The notes beneath the pieces are model-generated. The model was not told where the DNA came from, made no database searches, and saw nothing but the letters and a program-made list of their open reading frames with translations. A stretch of DNA of 64,000 nt from Sphaerisporangium dianthi (GTDB taxonomy: Bacteria; Actinomycetota; Actinomycetes; Streptosporangiales; Streptosporangiaceae): assembly GCF_042654065.1 (NCBI RefSeq), contig NZ_JBHSFP010000022.1, positions 92,791 through 156,790 of the forward strand, given 5' to 3'. Positions 26,468 through 33,998 of the stretch are shown here, one piece after another. Numbering within the stretch: position 1 is the first letter of the stretch; every line of letters starts with the position of its first letter. The position numbers and the translations under genes were made by a program.

Positions 26468-27886
26468 TCAGGGCAGCTCGTCGCCCTCGACGCGCATCAC
26501 GCTCGTCACGCCTCTGACGATGCCGAGTTCGCGCAGCCCGTCTATTGTGGCCGAAAGCGCGGCGTCGCTGGCCCGGTGGGAGACCAGGACGAGCTGGGCG
26601 TCGTCGCCGCGGCCCTCCTGGCGCACGGTCTGGATGGAAACGTCGTGCTTGGCGAACATCTCGGCGACGGTGGCCAGCACGCCCGGCTTGTCGGCGACGT
26701 CCAGCGACACGTGGTAGCGGGTGACCGTCTCGCCCATCGGGTGGACGGGCAGGTCGGCGTAGGTGGACGCCTGCGGGCCGTGGGTGCCGGCGATGCGGTT
26801 GCGTGCCACGGCCACGAGGTCGCCGAGGACCGCCGAGGCCGTCGGCGCGCCGCCCGCGCCCTTGCCGTAGAACATGAGCTGCCCGGCCGACTGGGCCTCC
26901 ACGAACACCGCGTTGTACGCCTCGCGGACCCCGGCCAGCGGGTGGCTCCTCGGGATCATCGCGGGGTGGACGCGCACGCCGACCGAGCCGCCGCCGTCGG
27001 AGCGGGCGCAGATGGCGAGCAGCTTGATGACGTACCCCATGGCCTTGGCGCTGGCCACGTCGGTCGCGGTGATCTCGGTGATGCCCTCGCGGTGCACGTC
27101 GGCGGCCGTCACCCGGCTGTGGAAGGCCAGTTCGGCCAGGATGGCCGCCTTCGCGGCGGCGTCGAAGCCCTCGACGTCCGCCGTCGGGTCCGCCTCGGCG
27201 TACCCGAGCGACTGGGCCTCCTCCAGCGCGTCGGTGAACGAGGCGCCCGTGGAGTCCATCTTGTCGAGGATGTAGTTGGTGGTGCCGTTGACGATGCCGA
27301 GAACGCGGTGGACGCGGTCGCCGGCCATCGACTCGCGCAGCGGGCGGAGCAGGGGGATCGCCCCGGCCACGCTGGCCTCGTAGTACAGGTCGACGCCGTG
27401 CCGCTTGGCCGCGCCGTGCAGGGTGGCGCCGTCCTCGGCCAGCAGTGCCTTGTTGGCGGTGACGACGGACTTGCCGCCGGACATGGCGGCCAGCAGCAGC
27501 GACCTGGCCGGCTCGATGCCGCCGATCACCTCGATGACGATGTCGATGTCGTCCCTGGTCACCAGGGCCTCGGCGTCGACGGTCAGCAGCGCCGGGTCGA
27601 CATCGCCGTCGCGTTTGCGGGTGAGCCTGCGGACCGCGACGCCCGCCAGCTCGAGCGGGGCCCCGATGCGGGCGGCGAGGTCGTCGGCCTGCTCGCGCAG
27701 CAGCCGCACCACCTGGGTGCCGACGACGCCGCAGCCGAGCAGCGCGACCTTCAGCGGCCTCGGCGGCCCGGGGTCGCCCGGTCTCTCGTGCCTGCCCCGG
27801 GCTTCCGCGGCCGCGGCGTCCTCGCCCTCGCCGGGCTCCGCCGCCGATCTCGGCGCGCGCGGCCCTTCGGGCTCGACCGGTTTCAT
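26468..27886 (-). CDS. hom: Homoserine dehydrogenase with C-terminal ACT domain
   Basis: Reduces aspartate semialdehyde to homoserine using NAD(P)H, the branch point toward threonine and methionine. The 472-residue protein opens with a 45-residue Glu/Ala/Pro-rich leader, then the dinucleotide motif VALLGCGVVGTQV, the catalytic-region motif YYEASVAGAIPLLRPLRES with the active-site lysine segment, and GIVNGTTNYILDKM. The C-terminal ACT domain (about 400-470) probably mediates threonine feedback. ATG 27886 overlaps the lysA stop in ATGA, so the genes are translationally coupled. thrC and thrB are about 9 kb away across the GT/ClpX island. Confidence 0.95.
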   Translation of the reverse strand: MKPVEPEGPRAPRSAAEPGEGEDAAAAEARGRHERPGDPGPPRPLKVALLGCGVVGTQVVRLLREQADDLAARIGAPLELAGVAVRRLTRKRDGDVDPALLTVDAEALVTRDDIDIVIEVIGGIEPARSLLLAAMSGGKSVVTANKALLAEDGATLHGAAKRHGVDLYYEASVAGAIPLLRPLRESMAGDRVHRVLGIVNGTTNYILDKMDSTGASFTDALEEAQSLGYAEADPTADVEGFDAAAKAAILAELAFHSRVTAADVHREGITEITATDVASAKAMGYVIKLLAICARSDGGGSVGVRVHPAMIPRSHPLAGVREAYNAVFVEAQSAGQLMFYGKGAGGAPTASAVLGDLVAVARNRIAGTHGPQASTYADLPVHPMGETVTRYHVSLDVADKPGVLATVAEMFAKHDVSIQTVRQEGRGDDAQLVLVSHRASDAALSATIDGLRELGIVRGVTSVMRVEGDELP

Positions 27887-29265
27887 ACTTGCCCCCTCAG
27901 CAGGTCGTCCTCGGTCTCCCTGTGCATGATGACGCGTGACTTGCCGTCCTTGACCGCCACCACGGCGGGCTTGAGAAGGTAGTTGTAGTTGTGCGCGAGC
28001 GACCGGCAGTACGCGCCGGTGGCCGGCACGGCGAGCAGGTCGCCGGCGGTGAGGTCGCCCGGCAGCCACACGTCGCGCACCACGATGTCGCCGCTCTCGC
28101 AGTGCTTGCCCACCACGCGCGACAGCGTGGGCCTCGCCTCGCTGGCCCGCGACGCGAGCACGCAGGTGTAGTCGGCCCCGTACAGGGCGGTGCGCAGGTT
28201 GTCGCTCATGCCGCCGTCGACGCTGACGTAGGACCTCAGCCCTTCGACGTCCTTGACCGTGCCGACCTCGTAGACCGTCACGCCGCCGGGGCCGGAGATG
28301 GCCCGGCCGGGCTCGACGGTGAGCCGGGGGACGGGCAGGCCGGCGTCCTCGCAGACCCGCGTCACGATCATGCGCAGGTTGTCGGCGATCACCTTGATGT
28401 CGGGGGCGTCGTCGCCCTCGACGTAGGCGATGCCGTACCCGCCGCCGAGGTCGAGCTCGGGCAGGACGACGCCGTGCTCCTGCTTGATCTCCGTCAGCAG
28501 CACGGCCAGGCGCCGGGCCGCCACCTCGAAGCCCGCCGTGTCGAAGATCTGCGAGCCGATGTGGGAGTGCAGGCCGACCAGTTCGAGCTGCGGGAGGGCG
28601 AGCACCCGGCGGACGGCCTCGGCCGCCGCGCCGCTGTTGAGCGACAGGCCGAACTTCTGGTCGTCGTGGGCCGTCGCGATGAACTCGTGCGTGTGCGCCT
28701 CGACGCCCGTGGTGACCCGGATCTGGATCTTGGGCCGTACGCCCAGCTTGTCGGCGAGGTAGCCGACGCGGGCGATCTCCTGGAAGGAGTCGACCACGAT
28801 GTGCCCGACGCCGGCGGCGAGCGCCCGTTCGAGCTCCGCGTACGACTTGTTGTTGCCGTGCAGCGCGATGCGCTCGGGCGGGAACCCGACGCTCAGGGCC
28901 ACGGCCAGCTCGCCGCCGCTGCAGACGTCCAGGCCCAGGCCCTCCTGGTCGACCCAGCGGGCGACCTCCTTGCACAGGAACGCCTTGCCCGCGTAGTAGA
29001 CGTCCTCGCCCTGGAAGGCGGCCTTGTAGTCGCGGCACCGGGAGCGGAAGTCGTCCTCGTCCACGACGTAGAGAGGCGTGCCGTACTCGCGGGCCAGGTC
29101 ACGGACGTCGACGCCGGCGATCGTGACGGCGCCGTCCACGCGGCCGGACGTTCGCGGCCAGATCGTGGGGACGAGCGTGTTGAGGTCGGCAGGGGCCTGA
29201 GGAGGGCGGTCTTCGGGCAGCACCTCGGCGTGCCGGTCACCGGCCGGATGGGCGAATCGACTCAC
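27883..29265 (-). CDS. lysA: Diaminopimelate decarboxylase
   Basis: The PLP enzyme that makes L-lysine from meso-diaminopimelate. The 460-residue protein has the Schiff-base lysine in VYYAGKAFLC, the loop LHSHIGSQIFD, the PLP-phosphate motif VEPGRAISG, and the cross-subunit HCESGD. An N-terminal extension rich in Arg, Pro and Asp precedes the TIM barrel. GTG 29265 is chosen; no strong ribosome site is visible and a start 16 codons upstream is in frame. It is translationally coupled to hom. It supplies lysine and competes for diaminopimelate used in peptidoglycan. Confidence 0.95.
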   Translation of the reverse strand: MSRFAHPAGDRHAEVLPEDRPPQAPADLNTLVPTIWPRTSGRVDGAVTIAGVDVRDLAREYGTPLYVVDEDDFRSRCRDYKAAFQGEDVYYAGKAFLCKEVARWVDQEGLGLDVCSGGELAVALSVGFPPERIALHGNNKSYAELERALAAGVGHIVVDSFQEIARVGYLADKLGVRPKIQIRVTTGVEAHTHEFIATAHDDQKFGLSLNSGAAAEAVRRVLALPQLELVGLHSHIGSQIFDTAGFEVAARRLAVLLTEIKQEHGVVLPELDLGGGYGIAYVEGDDAPDIKVIADNLRMIVTRVCEDAGLPVPRLTVEPGRAISGPGGVTVYEVGTVKDVEGLRSYVSVDGGMSDNLRTALYGADYTCVLASRASEARPTLSRVVGKHCESGDIVVRDVWLPGDLTAGDLLAVPATGAYCRSLAHNYNYLLKPAVVAVKDGKSRVIMHRETEDDLLRGQV

Positions 29266-29392
29266 CCGAACGAGGCTATCCGACCCTGTGATTCCCCCGC
29301 GCCCTATGCCCACCTGGCGAGACGGCGATACGGAAGATCTTCACAGCGGCAGGCCGCATGGCGTACCACTTACTGCTGTTTGGCGGTTTTTA
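29266..29392. other. nrtL-lysA intergenic region, AT-rich
   Basis: This 127-bp gap has a run of low GC (29370-29400, TTTTTATCATATTTTG) just past the nrtL stop, and a small stem CGGC-ct-GCCG near 29350. It probably combines the nrtL terminator with the lysA promoter; individual elements are not resolved. Confidence 0.35.
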
Positions 29393-30178
29393 TCATATTT
29401 TGACGGGAGGGGTCTGCCCGAGTTCGGCCAACCCCTCCCCTAGAACTTTTCGGACGGCCCGCGCCATGCACAGGCGTGCGACATGGGTGCCGGTCGGCGT
29501 CTCGTCCCCCTTGGGGATCGCCGGGGCGTGCTCGAAGGCGTCGTGATAGGCCTCGGCCAGCCGTTCCAGGTACGCCGGGCGGCCGGAGTCGCGGCCCGCC
29601 CGCCTGCTCGGCAGCTCGGCCAGCACCCGCAGCACGGCCCGATCGCGCGGCCCGTCGAGCAGGCCTGCCCGGAAACCCCATCCGTTCTCCGGCTCCCCCA
29701 GACCTCCACCCGGCGCCCCCAGACCTTCCCCGGGCTTCCCCGGGGGCGGCTCCGGAAGGCCGGCGCCGAACCCCAGGGGCACGCCGATGCCGAGATCGCG
29801 CGCCCAGCGCTGGACGGCCCCCGCCCGCACATAGGCGTACCTCACGACGAAGCCGGGATTGCTCCAGGTGCGCGGCCTGTCGGGCCACGGCGCCGCCCGC
29901 CCTCCCTGAGGCGCCGGCGCCGGCCTCGGCGGCTCGGCCAGGATCTCGGGGACGATCTCGCCGGGCGTGGCGACCTCGATCACCAGGAAGCCGTTCGGCC
30001 GCGCCTCGACCGTCCGCACCCCCGGCACGGCGCGAAGCCGCGCCGCCAGACCCTCGGCCACCTCGCGCGCCGGCCCGCCCGCCCGCCGCAGCGCCGCCGT
30101 CGAGACGTACACCGCGTCCCGCTCCCACGACCCCTCGGGCACCGGAGGGGCCCCCAGGATGGCGCGCAGTGCGTCCAT
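29393..30178 (-). CDS. nrtL: ArgS-related anticodon-binding protein NrtL (DALR-type)
   Basis: A 261-residue protein with the C-terminal DALR-like anticodon-binding fold of arginyl-tRNA synthetase but no catalytic core: no HIGH or KMSKS motif is present. Visible features are NPGFVVRYAYVRAGAVQRWARDLG and, near the C-terminus, AYHDAFEHAP then HVARLCMARAVRKVLGEGLAELG, which are very close to the ArgS tail. The middle contains Gly/Pro-rich repeats (PPPGKPGEGLGAPGGGLG). ATG 30178 has GGAGG upstream. It lies just upstream of lysA, where argS sits in many actinobacteria, so it may be a degenerate or neofunctionalised argS. Its role is unknown; RNA binding is inferred. Confidence 0.8.
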   Translation of the reverse strand: MDALRAILGAPPVPEGSWERDAVYVSTAALRRAGGPAREVAEGLAARLRAVPGVRTVEARPNGFLVIEVATPGEIVPEILAEPPRPAPAPQGGRAAPWPDRPRTWSNPGFVVRYAYVRAGAVQRWARDLGIGVPLGFGAGLPEPPPGKPGEGLGAPGGGLGEPENGWGFRAGLLDGPRDRAVLRVLAELPSRRAGRDSGRPAYLERLAEAYHDAFEHAPAIPKGDETPTGTHVARLCMARAVRKVLGEGLAELGQTPPVKI

Positions 30179-30262
30179 GCCCACCTCCGCCCCACCAGCC
30201 GACTCCACCCCGCCAGTCTGACGCCCTCCGAGAGGACGGCGACCGAATAGCGGCCGCGGCCG

Positions 30263-30991
30263 TCACCCGCCCTTGCCCGCCGCGGCCGTGGAGCGGCCTC
30301 GGCCTTCGGCCCGCAACGCGAGAAGCTCCGGCGCGAGGATGGACACCGTGCCGTGCTCGATCTCGATCAGGCCGTCGCGGCGCAGTCGCGACAGCACGCG
30401 GTTGATCGTCACCCGTGTGACGCCCAGCAGGTCCGCCACGACCTGCTGTGTACCCGGCAGGGCGACCGGACCGGGCCGCCCGGCCGCCTGATCCAGCAGC
30501 CACGAAGCCAGCCTGGCCTCGGCGGGAAGCGTCGCCGTGGTCGCGAACTGCTGCTGGCGGTGCCGGGCATGGGCGGCGAGGACGCGCAGCACATGCCCGC
30601 GTACGGACGGCGCGTCGTCCACCAGGGCCAGGAATCGGTCTCGCGGCAGGCTCCGTACGGTGCACGGCGTGAGCGCGGTGAGGGTGGCGGTGTGCCCGCG
30701 GCCGTCGATCACGGCGACCTTGTCCAGGGCGCGAGGGCCGTCCCACGCGCCGAACCGGACCACTCGCCCTGACCGGGTGGTGGCCGTGGCCGCCACCCGC
30801 CCGCGCAGCAGGAGCAGCAGGTGCGTGGCCGGGTCCCCGACGTTGCGCAGCGCCTCTCCGGCGGGGTACCGGCGCGCCGCCGAGGCGTCCCAGAGCGCGC
30901 GCAGCCGGTCGTCCCCCACCTGCGAGAGCAGCGGCACGCCGGCCAGGGACCGCCATCCGTCCGCGGTATCGGGTGATACAGACCAGGCCAT
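30263..30991 (-). CDS. Crp/Fnr-family transcriptional regulator
   Basis: A 242-residue DNA-binding protein: a cyclic-nucleotide-binding-type beta barrel (about 15-125; LLSQVGDDRLRALWD, LLLLLRGRVAAT) and a C-terminal winged HTH (about 150-220; GTQQVVADLLGVTRVTINRVLSRLRRDGLI). There is no FNR-type Cys cluster. ATG 30991 is the chosen start (MAWSVSPDT); an upstream in-frame extension is not conserved-looking. It is divergent from a small YCII gene only 24 bp away, so the promoters overlap. The ligand is unknown. Confidence 0.88.
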   Translation of the reverse strand: MAWSVSPDTADGWRSLAGVPLLSQVGDDRLRALWDASAARRYPAGEALRNVGDPATHLLLLLRGRVAATATTRSGRVVRFGAWDGPRALDKVAVIDGRGHTATLTALTPCTVRSLPRDRFLALVDDAPSVRGHVLRVLAAHARHRQQQFATTATLPAEARLASWLLDQAAGRPGPVALPGTQQVVADLLGVTRVTINRVLSRLRRDGLIEIEHGTVSILAPELLALRAEGRGRSTAAAGKGG

Positions 30992-31015
30992 CTCCGAGAA
31001 CCTACCGTCGGGTGC

Positions 31016-31282
31016 GTGATGATCGTCGAACTCGTTTTCACCCCGTCCCCCGAGCGTCTCTCGGCGCGTCCCGCGCACCGCGCGCTGCTCGGCCGCCTGC
31101 ACCTGGAAGGCCGGCTGGCCGCGGCCGGCCCCTGGGCGGACGACTCCGGCGCGTTGCTCGTCTTCGACGTGGAACGCGCGGAGCTGGACGCCATCATCGG
31201 AGCCGACCCGTACTACCGGACGCCCGGCGTCGAAGTGGCCGCCGTACGGGAGTGGTCACCCGTCATCGGCCCCGCCCGATGA
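31016..31282 (+). CDS. YCII-family protein
   Basis: An 88-residue protein of the YciI-like ferredoxin-fold family: VELVFTPSPERL at the N-terminus, HRALLGRLHLEGRLAAAGPWADDSGALLVFD in the middle and EVAAVREWSPVIG at the end. The His and Asp residues (HRALLGRLHLEGRL, GPWADD) resemble the conserved pair of the family. GTG 31016 is followed by ATG; either can start. It is divergently coupled to a Crp regulator and convergent with an SRPBCC gene. Function unknown; some members are dehydrochlorinase-like. Confidence 0.78.
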   Translation: MMIVELVFTPSPERLSARPAHRALLGRLHLEGRLAAAGPWADDSGALLVFDVERAELDAIIGADPYYRTPGVEVAAVREWSPVIGPAR

Positions 31283-31287
31283 CGGCC

Positions 31288-31333
31288 CGCCCGCTCATGG
31301 CCCGGCTGCGAGCGGCCAGGCCATGAGCGGGCG
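31288..31333. terminator. Bidirectional hairpin terminator
   Basis: The 15 bp at 31288-31302 (CGCCCGCTCATGGCC without its first bases, core GCCCGCTCATGG) are the exact reverse complement of 31319-31333 with a 16-nt loop. It lies 5 bp past the YCII stop and 12 bp before the convergent SRPBCC stop, ideal for both genes. Confidence 0.8.
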
Positions 31334-31345
31334 ACGCGGCCTCGC

Positions 31346-31867
31346 TCATTCCGCGAAGGTCTTGCCGGTCTCCAGCAGCGTCTTGAGGTCGCTGAGGATC
31401 CAGGCGTGGCCGCCGCCCGCGCCATGGTCCTCCCACTGGCCGCCGACGAGCTCCGCGAGCTTCGGCGCGCCTTCCAGCTCGTGGGTGAGGGTCAGGGAGC
31501 ACACGCCGCCCGGCAGCTCCTTGATCTCGTGCGTGACCACGGTGACCCGCTCGGCGGCGATCTCCGGGTCCATGAGCATGCGGTACGTGGTGACGAGCCT
31601 GCGGGGCGGGTCGACCTCGAGGACCTCGCCCTCGATGATCACGTCGGGGACCGGGCGCCCGTCGGCGGCGCAGGCGGCCTTGAACGGCTCGGTGGCGCGC
31701 ATCCGCCACGCGCCGCCGGGGCGCAGGTCGTAGTCGGCGAGGCCGGTGTAGCCGTAGCGGGCCGTCCACTCGGGTCTGGTGATGGCGTCCCAGACGCGCT
31801 CGGGGGTGGCCTTGATATAGACCCGGTAGACCTGGGTCGCGGCGGGGGACGGAGCGGCGGTCATCAT
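31346..31867 (-). CDS. SRPBCC (AHSA1-like) domain protein
   Basis: A 173-residue START-like lipid/ligand-binding fold: VYRVYIKATPERVWDAITRPEW at the start, YDLRPGGAWRM, then VDPPRRLVTTYRM and a C-terminal helix GHAWILSDLKTLLETG. Such proteins are commonly encoded with ArsR-type repressors. The ATG at 31867 overlaps the ArsR stop in ATGATGA, so it is translationally coupled to the repressor. Ligand unknown. Confidence 0.85.
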   Translation of the reverse strand: MMTAAPSPAATQVYRVYIKATPERVWDAITRPEWTARYGYTGLADYDLRPGGAWRMRATEPFKAACAADGRPVPDVIIEGEVLEVDPPRRLVTTYRMLMDPEIAAERVTVVTHEIKELPGGVCSLTLTHELEGAPKLAELVGGQWEDHGAGGGHAWILSDLKTLLETGKTFAE

Positions 31868-32184
31868 GCCTCGTTCTCCAGTTCTGCCTTCAGATCGGCC
31901 AGGGCCCTGACCTGGCGCTCGGTGTACTTGTCGATCCACCTGTCGTGGATCAGCCGGATCGGGACCGGGTTGAGGAAGTGGAGCTTCTCCCGTCCCGACC
32001 GCCTCGCGACCACCAGCCCGGCCTCTTCGAGCACCTTCAGATGCTTCATCACGCCGAAGCGGGTCATCTCCAGCTCCGACTCGAGCGCGGTGAGCGTGCG
32101 GCCGTCCCGCTCGAAGAGCAGGTCGAGGAGGAACCGGCGCGTCGGGTCCGCGAGGGCCTTGAACACGCGGTCGTCGTCCGTCAC
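31864..32184 (-). CDS. ArsR/SmtB-type repressor controlling the SRPBCC gene
   Basis: A 106-residue winged-helix regulator: DRVFKALADPTRRFLLDLL, RDGRTLTALESELEMTRFGVMKHLKVLEEAGLV and GREKLHFLNPVPI. It lacks the metal-binding CVC motif, like the ArsR subgroup paired with AHSA1 proteins, so it probably senses something other than metal. The GTG start is at 32184 and appears to be at or within a nucleotide or two of the transcription start, a leaderless mRNA. The SRPBCC gene overlaps its stop. Confidence 0.88.
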   Translation of the reverse strand: MTDDDRVFKALADPTRRFLLDLLFERDGRTLTALESELEMTRFGVMKHLKVLEEAGLVVARRSGREKLHFLNPVPIRLIHDRWIDKYTERQVRALADLKAELENEA

Positions 32185-32190
32185 CTCGTC

Positions 32191-32220
32191 AAATTAGGTG
32201 ACCTTTGAGTCACATGTCAA
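32191..32220 (-). promoter_or_regulatory. arsR promoter with operator dyad
   Basis: On the minus strand TTGACA (32220-32215) is followed after 18 bp by TAATTT (32196-32191), a good housekeeping promoter. The expected start is about 6-7 nt further, at the GTG. GTGAC-ctttga-GTCAC (32198-32213) lies in the spacer and is a plausible repressor site. Confidence 0.65.
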
Positions 32221-32405
32221 TCCACCGTCCCCGGTGCGGCCGGTCGGCTCGGCGCTCCTCCCCTCGCCGGGCGCCGTCTTTCATGAACCGGTCTCGTCCA
32301 CCGGCTCGTTAAGGGCATGAGCGTCCCGTACACCGCCCCAACGGCATGATTCGGCGCCGGGGTCACCGGGAACCTCGTGCCTGGGGCCGCCGACAAGGAG
32401 CCACG

Positions 32406-33191
32406 ATGAGATGCCTGCTCGCTGCGAGAACGGCCACCGCGTTACTGGCCATACTGGCCATGACCCTCGCCGGGTGCTCGGCGGCCACGACCGAGCCGAC
32501 CGCGGACCGGGCCGACGCCTCCGGCCGGCCGAAAGGTGAAGCGCGCCGGTTGGTGGCGCAGTGGGAGTCGTTCGGCGGACTCGCCGCCACCGCCCGCAGG
32601 GAGATCAGGCCGCCCAAGATCGCGGTCTACGGCGACGGGCTCGTGGTCGCGGACGCCGAGCGGCGTATCACCTTGAGACCGGCCGAGGTGACCGCCCTGG
32701 TCCGCTCCCTCCGCGGCGATCTCACCGGGCAGGCCCCGACCCCCTCCCCCACCGCCGGTCCGCGCATCTTCGACGCCACGACGACGGTGCTGGCCGTCCG
32801 CAGGGGCGGCGCCATGCGGTCGGTCACCGCCTACGCCCTGCAGGAGACCCGGTCGCAACACGCCTACCCGGCCGCCCTCTACCACGCCCTCGACACGATG
32901 AACGGCCTCGCCGCCCGGGTGGCCCGCACGTCCTCCCCGTACACCGCCGGCCGCGTCCTCCTGGTCGCCCAGCCTCGTACGGGTGAGAACGGCGGGCCGT
33001 GGCCCGGTCCGGTCCCCCAGCCGTCCGCGACCAACGAGTCCGTCGCCATCAGGCGCCTGTCCGGCGCGAAGGCCCGCGCGGTGGTCCGTCTCGTCCGCCG
33101 CGACCCGAAGACCGCCGCCTGGCCTCTCTACCGCGACCACCACGATCACACCTACGCCCTCTCGTGGAGGTACCTCCTCCCCTCCGAGTGA
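32406..33191 (+). CDS. Putative lipoprotein of unknown function
   Basis: A 261-residue secreted lipoprotein: Arg-containing n-region, hydrophobic core and lipobox LAGC (Cys at about residue 24 of MRCLLAARTATALLAILAM...), then a Thr/Pro/Asp-rich linker. The mature part has PPKIAVYGDGLVVADAERRITLRPAEVTALVRSLR and a C-terminal GRVLLVAQPRTG...; an anchored extracytoplasmic domain. ATG 32406 follows AAGGAG at 6 nt. It does not look like a substrate-binding protein. Unknown role; neighbours give no clue. Confidence 0.75.
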   Translation: MRCLLAARTATALLAILAMTLAGCSAATTEPTADRADASGRPKGEARRLVAQWESFGGLAATARREIRPPKIAVYGDGLVVADAERRITLRPAEVTALVRSLRGDLTGQAPTPSPTAGPRIFDATTTVLAVRRGGAMRSVTAYALQETRSQHAYPAALYHALDTMNGLAARVARTSSPYTAGRVLLVAQPRTGENGGPWPGPVPQPSATNESVAIRRLSGAKARAVVRLVRRDPKTAAWPLYRDHHDHTYALSWRYLLPSE

Positions 33192-33340
33192 CCACCGTCC
33201 ACGCCGCGCGACCACCGCGGCCGGGCGCGCTCCGGGAGCCGCGTGAGCGGTGGTTCCCGAGACCGGCGGGCGGCGGCCTCGCCGGGACGCGCCGCGAGAA
33301 GTCCACCGGCGATCTCGCCGGCGGCGGCATACTGAGGCGC

Positions 33341-33769
33341 ATGGAAGCTCGGGTCTCGCTCATCACCCTCGGGGTGACCGATCTCGCACGGTCGTACCAC
33401 TTCTACAGGGACGGCCTCGGGCTGCCGACGACGCGCACGCCCGAGGAGGGCGTCGTCTTCTTCCAGACCTCCGGCGTCACGCTCGCGCTCTACCCGTACG
33501 CCGAACTGGCGAAGGACGCCGGCCCCGGCTGGGACGTGCCACGGTCGAAGTTCACCGGCATCACGCTGGCGCACAACGTCCGCGAGCGCCACCAGGTCGA
33601 CGAGGTGCTGGCGTTGGCGGCGGCCGCCGGCGCCGAGATCGTCAAACCGGCGCAGGACACCTTCTGGGGCGGCTACGCCGGCTACTTCACCGACCCCGAC
33701 GACTACCTCTGGGAGGTCGCCTGGGGCGCCTTCGACTTCAACGAGGACGGCTCCCTCCACGTCACCTGA
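33341..33769 (+). CDS. VOC-family (glyoxalase/bleomycin resistance-like) protein
   Basis: A 142-residue protein with two beta-alpha-beta-beta-beta modules: VSLITLGVTDLARSYHFYRDGLGL, then GVVFFQTSGVTLALYPYAELA, and AAAGAEIVKPAQDTFWGGYAGYFTDPDDYLWEVAW. The Glu in LWEVAW and an upstream residue are the usual metal ligands. ATG 33341 has GAGG upstream. Typical of small metalloenzymes or binding proteins; substrate unknown. Confidence 0.88.
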   Translation: MEARVSLITLGVTDLARSYHFYRDGLGLPTTRTPEEGVVFFQTSGVTLALYPYAELAKDAGPGWDVPRSKFTGITLAHNVRERHQVDEVLALAAAAGAEIVKPAQDTFWGGYAGYFTDPDDYLWEVAWGAFDFNEDGSLHVT

Positions 33770-33998
33770 TGACCGGCCGGTCGCCCACGGCGGCGACCTG
33801 ATCTGTCGGACGGGAGGAGCGGCCCGCGAGCGTGGGCGGTCCCGCCGGGGCATGGATGACGACGGTCACCGGGTCCCCCGGACGATCGGTAGGTGACGGA
33901 CACTGGGCGGTGGAAATCCGGCATTACTCGCGAATGGTGTACCGCACGGCTTTAGGCCACAATCATCCCCGCACTGTTGATCCAATGCAGGGACCCCC

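Noticed and set aside
26468..29038. Hom as an 856-residue protein
   Set aside because: The extra N-terminal part is lysA read in another frame; hom starts at 27886 with ATGA overlap.
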